DNA from: Arcanobacterium ihumii
GTDB lineage: Bacteria > Actinomycetota > Actinomycetes > Actinomycetales > Actinomycetaceae
NCBI RefSeq assembly: GCF_900604515.1
Contig: NZ_UWOS01000003.1
Location: 62,001-126,000 of the forward strand
Direction of reading: 5' to 3'
DNA length: 64,000 nucleotides
This document shows, in pieces, positions 34,409 through 43,022 of this stretch; within the stretch, counting starts at the first letter, position 1; every line of letters begins with the position of its first letter. The position numbers and the translations under genes were made by a program. The notes beneath the pieces were generated by a model that was given only the letters and a program-made list of their open reading frames with translations, did not search any database and was not told where the DNA came from.

Positions 34409-34512
34409 CCCTATTTTTCTGGCGGTGAACTTAGCCATTGAGATCAGTGAAATTAGCTAGTGTGTACGATCCAACAGTTACATCAGTTCATTCGTGGAAT
34501 GATTGAGGAAGC

Positions 34513-34521
34513 TGATATACT
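34513..34521 (+). promoter_or_regulatory. Extended -10 promoter of tRNA-Arg
   Basis: TGATATACT matches an extended -10 (TGnTATAnT type) and ends 11 bases before the tRNA 5' end. No convincing -35 is seen, which fits an extended -10 promoter. Confidence 0.5.
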
Positions 34522-34532
34522 CATTTATCGTT

Positions 34533-34605
34533 GCCCCGATAGCTCAGGGGATAGAGCGTTCGCCTCCGGAGCGAAAGGTCGCAGGTTCGAATCCTGTTCG
34601 GGGCA
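34533..34605 (+). tRNA. tRNA-Arg (anticodon CCG)
   Basis: A 73-base cloverleaf. Acceptor GCCCCGA/TCGGGGC, D stem GCTC/GAGC, anticodon arm TTCGC-CTCCGGA-GCGAA with anticodon CCG reading CGG, T arm GCAGG-TTCGAAT-CCTGT, discriminator A. The 3' CCA is not encoded. A strong terminator follows 5 bases later, so it is transcribed alone. Confidence 0.96.
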
Positions 34606-34610
34606 CAGCT

Positions 34611-34660
34611 AAAGGCTGGGGAAAAGTACTTCTACTTTTCCCCAGCCTTTTCGTTCTTTC
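34611..34660 (+). terminator. Terminator of tRNA-Arg
   Basis: AAAGGCTGGGGAAAAGTA (34611-34628) pairs with TACTTTTCCCCAGCCTTT (34633-34650), loop CTTC, followed by a T-rich tract. Eighteen perfect base pairs. Confidence 0.9.
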
Positions 34661-34781
34661 TTTTTGGTTGCTACACACGCAACGTTTTATGTAAATTCGC
34701 TGGAATTTTTCAATACGAATAAAGTGGCAACCAGAATCATATTTATTAAGAAATAGTCCAACCCTAAAATAACGATAAGTC

Positions 34782-35726
34782 TTAGTACCAGCTATCCAAA
34801 TCAATTCGATTTGGCGGAACTTCCCCATTGCGCAACGCGGTTAAATTGGCCATAAAATCTGCGACGATATCATCATTCCTAGTAAGTCCAGAGATATGAG
34901 GCATTACCGTGACTTTCGGATTCATCCAATGCCAATCGTCAGAACTCAATGGCTCGTGGTCAAAGACGTCAAGAAGTGCATGGGTAAGATGCCCTTCTTC
35001 AAGGGCATGACGTAGGGCGACGTCGTCAACAGTTGTTCCTCGACCAATATTCACAAAAATTGCATCGTTGAGCTCACCAAAGATCTGTTCATTTACAATG
35101 TTTTTGGACTCAGGAGTATGCGGGAGCACGGCAACGACGACGTCCGCCTGGCTAAGTAAATTGCCACGACTATCAAGGGCACGTACCTCGTCAAACGCTG
35201 GCTTGGCGCGTCCTGATCTAGATAGCCCATCGACTCGTGCCACAAACGGGCGAAGCAAACGTGCAACTTCACTTCCAATATGACCAGTACCGATCACGAC
35301 TACATTCATATTTATAGCGGTACTGTTACCTAGACGCTTCCACTCCGCCCTCCGTTGAAGTTCCCGATATTGAGGAAATTCACGAACGATTCCAAGTACG
35401 CCGGCAACCACAAACTCCGCCATACGATGCGGCATTGATGCAACTGTGTTCGTAAGAACCGATCCAGTTTCACGCAAATCGTCGTATAGCCAATGCATAC
35501 GATCAATTCCATCAGTTGCCGAGTGATACCACCTGATTGATGTTTCGCTTGGCTTGACTGGAAACTGGAAACCTAACCACGAATCAGCCCAATTCAAATC
35601 CTCATCGCTGAGCTGGTCCGAAGGAACAAACCGAAATTCGATATCCCCAATTTCTTCCGTGGCTGCTGGCATAAATTCGGCAAAGTACTCTTCGGTCAGG
35701 AGCACCTTTTTAGGGTATAGCGTCAT
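34782..35726 (-). CDS. D-isomer-specific 2-hydroxyacid dehydrogenase family protein
   Basis: An NAD-dependent oxidoreductase of 314 residues from the ATG at 35726. The NAD-binding motif VVVIGTGHIGSEVARLL is clear. The catalytic-domain pieces VNIGRGTTVDDVALRHAL, ALLDVFDHEPL and VMPHISGLT (catalytic His) fit the family. The first 120 residues form the divergent substrate domain, so the substrate (glyoxylate, pyruvate or another 2-oxoacid) is open. The ATG overlaps the stop of the phosphodiesterase gene (ATGA) and follows AAGGAGGAG, which makes this start secure. Confidence 0.87.
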   Translation of the reverse strand: MTLYPKKVLLTEEYFAEFMPAATEEIGDIEFRFVPSDQLSDEDLNWADSWLGFQFPVKPSETSIRWYHSATDGIDRMHWLYDDLRETGSVLTNTVASMPHRMAEFVVAGVLGIVREFPQYRELQRRAEWKRLGNSTAINMNVVVIGTGHIGSEVARLLRPFVARVDGLSRSGRAKPAFDEVRALDSRGNLLSQADVVVAVLPHTPESKNIVNEQIFGELNDAIFVNIGRGTTVDDVALRHALEEGHLTHALLDVFDHEPLSSDDWHWMNPKVTVMPHISGLTRNDDIVADFMANLTALRNGEVPPNRIDLDSWY

Positions 35727-36544
35727 TTCTCCTCCTTGCGAATTTTTCCTAGTTTGGTCCATTCTTCATCAATTACCTTCTGAGCAAGAGTTGGCTCATC
35801 GGTAATGAGTGCATCAATGCCCTGTTCAATCAGTGTACGCATAACGTCGGGGTCATTGATGGTCCAGGCGTGGACTGCCTGACCGCGTTCGTGACACAAT
35901 TCGATGAGTCGTGGCGTCAAAACTGGAATTCCACCGTGTAGAAGCGGCACTTGAATCGCCTCAACTCCGTGCCTAACTCCAGGCACCGTACGAGCAAGCT
36001 TCCTCCCCATCTTTGGCGGTAACATGGCAGCAATAACCAAAACGGCAATTGCGCCTTTTCCTAAGGACGTATGAACACCTGGAAGTTTGCGACGCAGATA
36101 TTTCAATCTCGTTTCATTAAAAGAAGAAAGCGATATTTGATCAATAGCGTCGCAACGCTTAATAGTCTTTATCAAATGACGCACGACGTGTTGAGATTTT
36201 GCGTCCACATTAAAAATCAAGTTCGGGAAACCATTTAATGCATCATCTAAACGGACCGGATGATTCCCAGATTCATCTGCTACTTTTAGGATTTCCTCCC
36301 AAGTGAACTTGGATATCCTCCCACGAGAATCGGTTGTCCTTCTTAGATCCGGATCGTGTATCAAAATCACGACCCCATCAGAGGTTGCGTGCGAATCGGT
36401 TTCAATAAAACGAAAATGTTTCGAATCCATATTGGCAAAGGCTGCCAAAGAGTTTTCGGGGGCTTCGTTTCCTCCCCCACGATGAGCTATAACTACGGGT
36501 TTCTCCCCGCATTGCCACATTCTTGTAGACTTAGTTGCCTTCAC
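35723..36544 (-). CDS. Glycerophosphodiester phosphodiesterase family protein
   Basis: Hydrolyses glycerophosphodiesters to sn-glycerol-3-phosphate and an alcohol, or a related lipid headgroup. The GDPD barrel shows IAHRGGGNEAPENSLAAF, FIETDSHATSDGVVILIHDP with the catalytic Glu/Asp and His, and a C-terminal VHAWTINDPDVMRTLI typical of the family. GTG at 36544 follows AAAGGAAG and is preferred; an ATG at 36589 would add 15 residues. No signal peptide is visible, so it is probably cytoplasmic. Translationally coupled to the dehydrogenase. Confidence 0.88.
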   Translation of the reverse strand: MKATKSTRMWQCGEKPVVIAHRGGGNEAPENSLAAFANMDSKHFRFIETDSHATSDGVVILIHDPDLRRTTDSRGRISKFTWEEILKVADESGNHPVRLDDALNGFPNLIFNVDAKSQHVVRHLIKTIKRCDAIDQISLSSFNETRLKYLRRKLPGVHTSLGKGAIAVLVIAAMLPPKMGRKLARTVPGVRHGVEAIQVPLLHGGIPVLTPRLIELCHERGQAVHAWTINDPDVMRTLIEQGIDALITDEPTLAQKVIDEEWTKLGKIRKEEK

Positions 36545-36636
36545 TTCGTGGACTTCCTTTCGATTCCCATTCAGGTTACCGAAATTCATCGCGAGTTACA
36601 GGTCATACGGAAAGTCTGTCCGATTGCTTACATCTT

Positions 36637-37908
36637 TTAGTTGCAACTTTGACCGAGTTCACGTGCACCCATCGCCTTAAGGAATTCCATAGGTTCAACA
36701 GCGTTGGTGCCGGTACCAGCTCCTGGATGGATTTCGAGGTGAAGGTGAGGTCCCGTCGAGCGACCTTGAGAGCCAACTAAACCAATCTTCTGGCCAGCTT
36801 TAACGGTATCTCCCTCTTTAACGAGGATGCCGTCGCTCCACATGTGGAGATACCAGGACGTAAAAGTCTTTCCATTGATCTCATGCTGTACAACGATCAT
36901 ATTCGAGGCAGCTCCATCGAGACCAGCACCCGCATGGAGAACTTTTCCGTCAGCCACGGCATAGAATGGAGTTCCGTCAGAGGCCGCAAAATCTTGACCT
37001 TCGTGCAACTTCGCCCCCAACCCGAAGGGGTCCGAACGATACCCGAAAGTAGAGGAAACTCGATACGTTCCTGCTTTCATTGGCATAAAGAGCGCATTTC
37101 CCTCAGACACGAAAGAACCCACCAAAGAGTTCGCACCGGTTTGCGGAATGCACTGGGTTTGAGCGGATTGAGCAGCTTCTTCAGCCGCACGTAGACGAGC
37201 GCCATCCGCGGCGCCATCTTTAGCAAGAATGGTTTCCGGGGTATGCCATGTAGAGGATACATGCACAGAATTCAGGACCGAGTTTTGACCGGTGGTGGAT
37301 TGAGCACCAACTGCGTCTTGGATCTGAAGCACCCCAGTAGATACAAGCGCAACCGCGGAAAGAACCCCAGTTCCAACTAATATTGGAGAAGTCTTACCCG
37401 CACGAACCCGATCCATAATTGCCGAAACATTGCTTCGACCAAACTTCTTATTAAAAGTGATCCTGGAACGGAAAAGCTGTGGAGTTGCATGTTTGAGCAC
37501 TGGGAGCGCCTCGGTAAGCTGTTCGCCTTCGCACTCAATTCGCTCTTGAGCTTCACATTCAGCCAAGGCCTCTTCAACGAGCACTTCAGATTCTTCGATC
37601 GCGAGTACAGGTGGTTTTTCATTGTCACCTGCTGGAGAAGCAACTTTCACAACAGCATCTTTAACCGCGACTGCTTCCGTTTGCTTTATTGCAAGACGAT
37701 GACTGCGTTGAGTTTGTGTGCCTTGCGCCTGCGAACGCTCCAGCATTTCTTGAAGACGACGTGCTCGCGCGTCGTCATCCATAACGGAAGCACTGCGTGC
37801 GCGACCAGAACGAGTACGAAGGGTTGCTTCTTGTGCTTCACGCTGAGCAGCTATACGCAGCTCGCGGCGGGAAGGAAGCGACCGCTTTTCATTGACGCTA
37901 GTCGTCAA
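36637..37908 (-). CDS. Membrane-anchored M23 (LytM) family metallopeptidase
   Basis: A cell-wall endopeptidase or regulator of 423 residues. The order is a long basic then acidic cytoplasmic region (1-172), one TM segment (about 175-196), a short linker, and the M23 domain (about 275-415) with ligands H302 and D306 (LHEGQDFAA) and the H388-L-H390 motif (GPHLHLEIHPG). All metal ligands are present, so it should be active outside the membrane. The start is TTG at 37908 with AAGGAG upstream. The unusually long cytoplasmic part suggests control from inside the cell. Confidence 0.88.
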   Translation of the reverse strand: MTTSVNEKRSLPSRRELRIAAQREAQEATLRTRSGRARSASVMDDDARARRLQEMLERSQAQGTQTQRSHRLAIKQTEAVAVKDAVVKVASPAGDNEKPPVLAIEESEVLVEEALAECEAQERIECEGEQLTEALPVLKHATPQLFRSRITFNKKFGRSNVSAIMDRVRAGKTSPILVGTGVLSAVALVSTGVLQIQDAVGAQSTTGQNSVLNSVHVSSTWHTPETILAKDGAADGARLRAAEEAAQSAQTQCIPQTGANSLVGSFVSEGNALFMPMKAGTYRVSSTFGYRSDPFGLGAKLHEGQDFAASDGTPFYAVADGKVLHAGAGLDGAASNMIVVQHEINGKTFTSWYLHMWSDGILVKEGDTVKAGQKIGLVGSQGRSTGPHLHLEIHPGAGTGTNAVEPMEFLKAMGARELGQSCN

Positions 37909-38289
37909 GACGTACTCCTTAGATGGAAATGCTGTGATTCAGATCCGAGTATTAGATGACGCAATTTTTAGATCCACACTTGATCATAACGGTTTGATAA
38001 CAACTATGCTACAGAAAATAACAATTGGACCAGTGAATCAAACCACAAGCATTTTCTGGCGATTTATTATGAATTTTATTATTCGTCATTTCAACCATTT
38101 TCTACCCATTCATAAAGAGATCATCACCAAGGTTTTGATCGCTCTATACGCTTTCTTGACGAATCACCGCGCCACATTTGTTCTCGGGAGTAAATGAGGT
38201 CAGAAACCGAAAATGATTCACAGGAACAGGACCAAAGTCACTAAGATGGAGAGGAAGGAATATCCCAAAAGATTGAGGGTGGGAAACAG
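37909..38289. other. 381-base AT-rich intergenic region between divergent M23 and kgd genes
   Basis: No credible gene or known RNA was found. It must hold two divergent promoters, but no hexamer pair is good enough to mark. TATGAT occurs about 80 bases upstream of the M23 TTG, and TTGACG occurs about 130 bases before kgd without a matching -10. I looked for a c-di-AMP riboswitch, common before actinobacterial wall hydrolases, and did not recognise one. GAGGGTGG just before 38290 is the kgd ribosome site. Confidence 0.5.
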
Positions 38290-41200
38290 ATGTCACAAGG
38301 TAGTGAAGAATTCGGACCAAACCAGGGATTTATTGAAGATCTCTACGCGGCGTATCTCAAGGATCGCTCAAGCGTTGGTCCACAGTGGTTGGATATGTTT
38401 AGGCGTTGGGAAAACGAAGGGCGCCCGACTCAAAAGGCTGAGCATCCACAGGACAGTACACTTGAAGGCATTTCCCAGCACCACCGGGGTTTACAAGAAG
38501 CCGATCGTGAAACAACTCAATCCACGAACGTCACACGTTCGGACTTACCTCCCCAGCCCCGTTCAGCAGCACAACCAGCACTTACTCCGTATGTGAAGTC
38601 CTACGATGTTCGCCCACGCGTTGAGGAGTCAACGCCGGATGAAGATGAATTCATCACGATGAAGGGCGCTGATCGTGGTCTAGCCAAGAACATGGATGCC
38701 TCACTCAGCATCCCAACTGCTACGTCGGTTCGTAGCCTACCTGCGCGGATTATGTTCGATAACCGAATGGTTATTAATAAATATCTATCAACCACTCGCG
38801 GTGGAAAAGTATCCTTCACCCACCTGATCGCCTATTCAATGGTTGAAGCACTCGCCGAAATGCCCGAGATGAATAACTCCTACAAACTCGATGAAAAAGG
38901 CAAACCCACCCTTGTAAAACCCGCACACATTAACTTCGGCTTAGCTATCGATGTGGTGAAACCAGATGGTTCGCGAACCTTAGTTGTTCCAAATATTAAA
39001 CAAGCCGAAGCTCTTACTTTCTCCCAATTCTTTAACGCATATGAAGACTTAGTAGAGCGAGGACGTAACAATAAACTCACCTTAGATGACTACCAGGGCA
39101 CCACCGTTTCACTCACCAACCCAGGCGGATTGGGCACAGTTCACTCCATTCCGCGGCTCATGAATGGACAGGGTTTGATCGTAGGCGTTGGCTCAATGAC
39201 TTACCCTCCAGAGTTCCAGGGCACTGCCGACGAAGCCCTCGCACGCATGGGCGTCTCGAAAGTCGTGCACCTGACTTCAACCTATGACCATCGAGTTATT
39301 CAGGGTGCTACGTCGGGACGCTTCCTACGCCTGCTCGAGCAAAAGCTGCTCGGTCTCGATGGCTTCTATGACCGCGTCTATATGTCGCTTCGCGTCCCCT
39401 ACCGCCCGTTTAGATGGGAAAAGGATGTTGAATACGACGCCGAGCGCGAGCTTGGAAAGCCAGCGCGTATCGCTGAGCTAATTCACGCCTACCGTTCTCG
39501 TGGTCACCTCATTGCAGATACCGATCCACTTTCTTTCCATATTCGACGTCACCCAGACCTTGAGCTCCGTTCGTATGGACTGACTCTGTGGGATCTGGAT
39601 CGCTCCTTCCCAACTGGCGGGTTTGCAGGAACCTCTCATTTGACGCTACGCGAAATCCTCGATCAACTCCGCGAGGCGTATTGCCGAACGGTTGGCATCG
39701 AGTACATGCATATTCAAGATCCAGCACAGCGTCGCTGGTTCCAAGAGAGGCTGGAGCGCCCTGCTGATCCGACTCCAAAGGACACGCAACTTCAAATCTT
39801 GAAAAAACTCAACGAGGCAGAAGCTTTTGAAACCTTCTTACAGACGAAGTACGTTGGGCAAAAGCGCTTCTCACTCGAAGGCGGCGAATCTTTGATCCCA
39901 GCTCTCGACGCTATCCTCGACGGTGCCGCTGAAGATGGCCTTTCCGAGGTCGCCATTGGGATGGCACATCGTGGTCGACTCAATGTGTTGACGAATATTG
40001 CTGGAAAATCGTACAAGCAAATTTTCACCGAGTTTGACGGGCTCATTGATCCAAATAGTGTCCAGGGTTCAGGAGACGTTAAGTACCACTTGGGCACCGA
40101 AGGTATGTACACCTCCCCAAGTGGAGATACCGTCGGTGTATACCTCGCAGCTAACCCATCCCACCTCGAAGCCGCCGACGGAGTTTTAGAAGGTGTGGTA
40201 CGCGCCAAGATTGATCATATGGATGCCGGTGAAGATGCATACGGTGTTCTCCCGATCTTGATCCACGGCGACTCGGCTTTCGCCGGCCAAGGCGTAGTAA
40301 CCGAAGTTCTTAACTACTCACAGCTTCCTGCATACCGCACGGGTGGAACAATCCACGTGATCGTCAACAACCAGATCGGATTCACGACCGCACCGTCGTC
40401 GGCCCGTTCTTCTCGTTATGCAACGGACATCACAAAGGGTCTGCAGCTACCGATTTTCCATGTAAACGGTGATGATCCCGAAGCGGTCGTACGAATGGCT
40501 CGCATGGCCTACGAATACCGTGAAGAGTTTAAGAAGGACGTTCTACTCGATATCACCTGCTACCGCAAACGCGGACACAACGAAGGTGACGATCCTTCGA
40601 TGACGCAGCCAATCATGTACTCGCTGGTTGATTCCAAGCGTTCCACGCGCCAGCTCTACACCGAGGCATTGCTTGGTCGTGGCGAGCTATCTGAAGAACA
40701 GCTTGCCACGGTTGAGCAAGATTTCCAAGCAACGCTAGACGGCGCATTCGCCGAGGTTCGCGATGCGGAAAATACAGCGAAAGAAGCTGGAAAATCCGCT
40801 GCCGAAATTCTTGGTCTTCCTAATCCAGGCGCGGAAGAAGACACAACTTTGGTTGGTTGGGAAACAGCGATTTCACCAGCGGTTCTTGCACGAATCGGCG
40901 ATGTCCACACCACTCCGCCAGAAGGCTTCAGCTTGCATCGCAAGATAGAACAGCTCTTCGATCGCCGTAACAAGATGGCGCGCGAAGGCGGAATTGACTG
41001 GGGATTTGGCGAGCTCATCGCCTTTGGTTCCCTATTGATCGATGGAGTTCCGGTCCGTATCTCGGGTCAGGACTCACGTCGTGGCACATTCGTTCAGCGT
41101 CACGCGGTTGCACACTGCAATGCAACCGGAGCGGAATGGACGCCACTCGAGGGGCTAACTGATAGCCAGGCACATCTCGCGATCTACGACTCCTCACTTT

Positions 41201-42009
41201 CTGAATACTCGGTTCTCGCATTCGAATATGGCTACTCAGTTGAGCGCCCGGATGCCCTGGTACTTTGGGAAGCTCAGTTCGGCGACTTCGCCAACGGTGC
41301 TCAGACGGTTATCGATGAATTCATTTCTTCAGCTGAACAGAAGTGGAACCAGAAGAGCTCACTGGTTATGTTGCTTCCACACGGATATGAAGGTCAAGGG
41401 CCAGACCATTCCTCTGCGCGAATCGAACGGTACCTCCAGCTTTGTGCTGAGGACAATATGCTCGTGGTTCAGCCGTCAACGCCAGCAAACCACTTCCATT
41501 TGTTGCGTCGCCAAGCATTTGCACGACCTCGCAAGCCGCTTATTGCGTTCACGCCCAAGCAACTCTTGCGACGTAAAGGTGTGGTTTCCTCGGTTGAAGA
41601 TTTTACTCAAGGCCGGTTCCAGCCAGTAATTGGTGAAACGAATTCCGAGATCAAGGACGTGGATCGGGTCCTGTTGTGCACGGGACGCCTCTATTACGAT
41701 CTACTGGACGAGCGCGCAAAACGTGGAGACACCTCCACGGCGATTGTTCGTGTTGAACAGCTCTACCCTAACCCTGTCGAAGATCTTTCGGCTGAGCTAG
41801 CAAGGTACCCCGGAGCTGAACTTTTGTGGGTTCAGGACGAGCCAGCAAACCAGGGTGCTTGGTCACACCTTGCTCTCGAAATGTTCCCGACGATGGGAAT
41901 TTCGGTTCGCCGGATTTCACGACCACACGCGGCAGCTCCGTCAACTGGACTCGCAGCAATCCACAAGTCACAAAATGCTCAGATTCTAGCTTCGGCGTTT
42001 GATCGCTAA
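38290..42009 (+). CDS. kgd: Multifunctional 2-oxoglutarate dehydrogenase/decarboxylase, fused E2-E1 (Kgd/OdhA)
   Basis: The 1239-residue actinobacterial form of the TCA-cycle enzyme, oxidising 2-oxoglutarate to succinyl-CoA within the OdhA/AceF/Lpd-type complex. A short N-terminal E1 segment (MSQGSEEFGPNQGFIEDLYA) and Pro/Ser-rich linker precede a catalytic E2 acyltransferase domain (about 115-355, with H334 in STYDHRVIQG). The thiamine-dependent E1 part follows (from about 375, with IGMAHRGRLNVL and the ThDP region LIHGDSAFAGQGVV). No lipoyl domain is present, as usual. It is monocistronic, ended by a hairpin. Confidence 0.95.
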   Translation: MSQGSEEFGPNQGFIEDLYAAYLKDRSSVGPQWLDMFRRWENEGRPTQKAEHPQDSTLEGISQHHRGLQEADRETTQSTNVTRSDLPPQPRSAAQPALTPYVKSYDVRPRVEESTPDEDEFITMKGADRGLAKNMDASLSIPTATSVRSLPARIMFDNRMVINKYLSTTRGGKVSFTHLIAYSMVEALAEMPEMNNSYKLDEKGKPTLVKPAHINFGLAIDVVKPDGSRTLVVPNIKQAEALTFSQFFNAYEDLVERGRNNKLTLDDYQGTTVSLTNPGGLGTVHSIPRLMNGQGLIVGVGSMTYPPEFQGTADEALARMGVSKVVHLTSTYDHRVIQGATSGRFLRLLEQKLLGLDGFYDRVYMSLRVPYRPFRWEKDVEYDAERELGKPARIAELIHAYRSRGHLIADTDPLSFHIRRHPDLELRSYGLTLWDLDRSFPTGGFAGTSHLTLREILDQLREAYCRTVGIEYMHIQDPAQRRWFQERLERPADPTPKDTQLQILKKLNEAEAFETFLQTKYVGQKRFSLEGGESLIPALDAILDGAAEDGLSEVAIGMAHRGRLNVLTNIAGKSYKQIFTEFDGLIDPNSVQGSGDVKYHLGTEGMYTSPSGDTVGVYLAANPSHLEAADGVLEGVVRAKIDHMDAGEDAYGVLPILIHGDSAFAGQGVVTEVLNYSQLPAYRTGGTIHVIVNNQIGFTTAPSSARSSRYATDITKGLQLPIFHVNGDDPEAVVRMARMAYEYREEFKKDVLLDITCYRKRGHNEGDDPSMTQPIMYSLVDSKRSTRQLYTEALLGRGELSEEQLATVEQDFQATLDGAFAEVRDAENTAKEAGKSAAEILGLPNPGAEEDTTLVGWETAISPAVLARIGDVHTTPPEGFSLHRKIEQLFDRRNKMAREGGIDWGFGELIAFGSLLIDGVPVRISGQDSRRGTFVQRHAVAHCNATGAEWTPLEGLTDSQAHLAIYDSSLSEYSVLAFEYGYSVERPDALVLWEAQFGDFANGAQTVIDEFISSAEQKWNQKSSLVMLLPHGYEGQGPDHSSARIERYLQLCAEDNMLVVQPSTPANHFHLLRRQAFARPRKPLIAFTPKQLLRRKGVVSSVEDFTQGRFQPVIGETNSEIKDVDRVLLCTGRLYYDLLDERAKRGDTSTAIVRVEQLYPNPVEDLSAELARYPGAELLWVQDEPANQGAWSHLALEMFPTMGISVRRISRPHAAAPSTGLAAIHKSQNAQILASAFDR

Positions 42010-42041
42010 AATAACAGGCTGAACAAATAAAACTGTAAACT

Positions 42042-42078
42042 GGTTGTTGGCGGCAAATGATATTTGCCGCCAACAACC
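42042..42078 (+). terminator. Perfect hairpin between kgd and the GDSL-like gene
   Basis: GGTTGTTGGCGGCAAAT (42042-42058) and ATTTGCCGCCAACAACC (42062-42078) pair over 17 bases with a 3-base loop. There is no U-tract. It may stabilise the kgd mRNA end or terminate with Rho; the next start codon is only 25 bases away. Confidence 0.58.
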
Positions 42079-42102
42079 ATATTCGGATTAGAAGGAGCGA
42101 GT

Positions 42103-42702
42103 GTGCAAGAATTACGAGTCTTTTTCGTTGGCGATGAACTCGTTGCTGGCAAAGGTGACGCACGTGCCCTTGGCTGGGTAGGCAGAATCATTGCCCGAAC
42201 GCCGCTCAATCCCCCAATGACCCCGATAGCCCTTGCATTCCCTGGAGAGAATACTGGTCAGCTCACCGATCGCTGGCAAACTGAAGTTTTACCACGCTTG
42301 GATCGAGACTCAGTAAATCGCTTGGTAATTGGTCTAGGTTCTCACGATCTCGATGCGGGAATAAGTTCTGCACGATCACGCCTCTACCTAGCCAACCTCC
42401 TAGACAATGCAGAACGCCGGCAACTCATGCCTTTCGTCGTCGGACCTCCTCCTCGCCACGATGTTCCGGCACGTCAACTACAAGACCTCTCTCATGCTTT
42501 CGCGGATGTGTGCGAACGTCGATCGGTTCCCTACGTTGAAACATTCGCACCGCTCGTCAACCATGAGCAGTGGAACACCGATATGTCGATTTCTGGTGGA
42601 TACACTCCGCATCAAGCAGGCTACGGACTCATGGCATGGCTAGTGCTTCACCGTGGTTGGCATCGTTGGCTTGGTGTAGACCCACAGAATTTCGTCGAGT
42701 AA
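42103..42702 (+). CDS. SGNH/GDSL-like hydrolase family protein with Ser-to-Glu block I
   Basis: A 199-residue protein from GTG at 42103, supported by AAGGAG at 42092-42097. Block I reads VFFVGDELVAGKGDARALGW where active GDSL enzymes have GDS, so the nucleophile position is Glu12. Downstream are VIGLGSHDLDAG (block III region) and GYTPHQAGYGLMAW, with a His in the place of the catalytic His but no Asp two or three residues before it. Either it is inactive or it uses other chemistry. No signal peptide. An in-frame TTG at 42064 lies inside the hairpin and is rejected as the start. Confidence 0.75.
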   Translation: MQELRVFFVGDELVAGKGDARALGWVGRIIARTPLNPPMTPIALAFPGENTGQLTDRWQTEVLPRLDRDSVNRLVIGLGSHDLDAGISSARSRLYLANLLDNAERRQLMPFVVGPPPRHDVPARQLQDLSHAFADVCERRSVPYVETFAPLVNHEQWNTDMSISGGYTPHQAGYGLMAWLVLHRGWHRWLGVDPQNFVE

Positions 42703-42762
42703 TATATCTTCGGTGCTCTTCGGAAATACACCTCTGGTATGCACCAACACTTCATTTCTGAG

Positions 42763-42796
42763 GTAATAAAATGAGGGGCTCATCGAGCCCCTCATT
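42763..42796 (-). terminator. Terminator after the bL37 gene
   Basis: AATGAGGGGCT (42770-42780) pairs with AGCCCCTCATT (42786-42796). On the minus strand TTTATTACC follows. It lies 10 bases beyond the bL37 stop and also faces the GDSL-like gene. Confidence 0.72.
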
Positions 42797-42805
42797 AAGT
42801 CATTC

Positions 42806-42880
42806 TCAAGCGTTTGGACGCTTGCCGTGGTTTGCACCGCTCTTCTTACGGGAGCGACGCTTGTTTCCGCGCTTCGACAT
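42806..42880 (-). CDS. 50S ribosomal protein bL37 (24 residues)
   Basis: A 24-codon gene encoding a very basic peptide beginning MSKRGNKRRSRKK and ending NHGKRPNA. This closely matches the actinobacterial ribosomal protein bL37, known from mycobacterial 70S structures. AAAGGAG upstream of the ATG and a terminator after the stop show it is a real unit. It lies next to rshA/sigH, a neighbourhood I have seen for this gene in other actinobacteria. Easily missed because of its size. Confidence 0.9.
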   Translation of the reverse strand: MSKRGNKRRSRKKSGANHGKRPNA

Positions 42881-43022
42881 AATTTTCTCCTTTGTAACGC
42901 ATCTTGCGATGCTAGACAGCTACTAAGTCTAGCGAATTAACACCCTATCCGTCACATCAACGGTGGGTGAATCTGAACTCAGCTTTGACGAGTCTCCGGT
43001 CATCGACCTTAGCTGAAACCAA

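Noticed and set aside
34378-34530. T-box or amino-acid attenuator upstream of argS-lysA-hom
   Set aside because: The start seems leaderless, leaving no leader RNA in which such an element could fold.
34544-34828. 94-codon minus-strand frame over tRNA-Arg
   Set aside because: Reads the antisense of the tRNA and its terminator; the arginine/proline-rich C-terminal part is a known artefact of tRNA antisense translation.
37909-38289. c-di-AMP (ydaO-type) riboswitch before the M23 peptidase gene
   Set aside because: Looked for because such switches often precede actinobacterial wall hydrolases; no conserved core or suitable stems recognised.
39792-40208. 138-codon minus-strand open frame inside kgd
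   Set aside because: Shadow of a strongly conserved coding region; the Ser/Pro-rich translation resembles no family.
42064-42102. TTG at 42064 as the start of the GDSL-like gene
   Set aside because: It lies in the hairpin arm and lacks a ribosome site, while GTG 42103 has AAGGAG at correct spacing and fits family N-termini.
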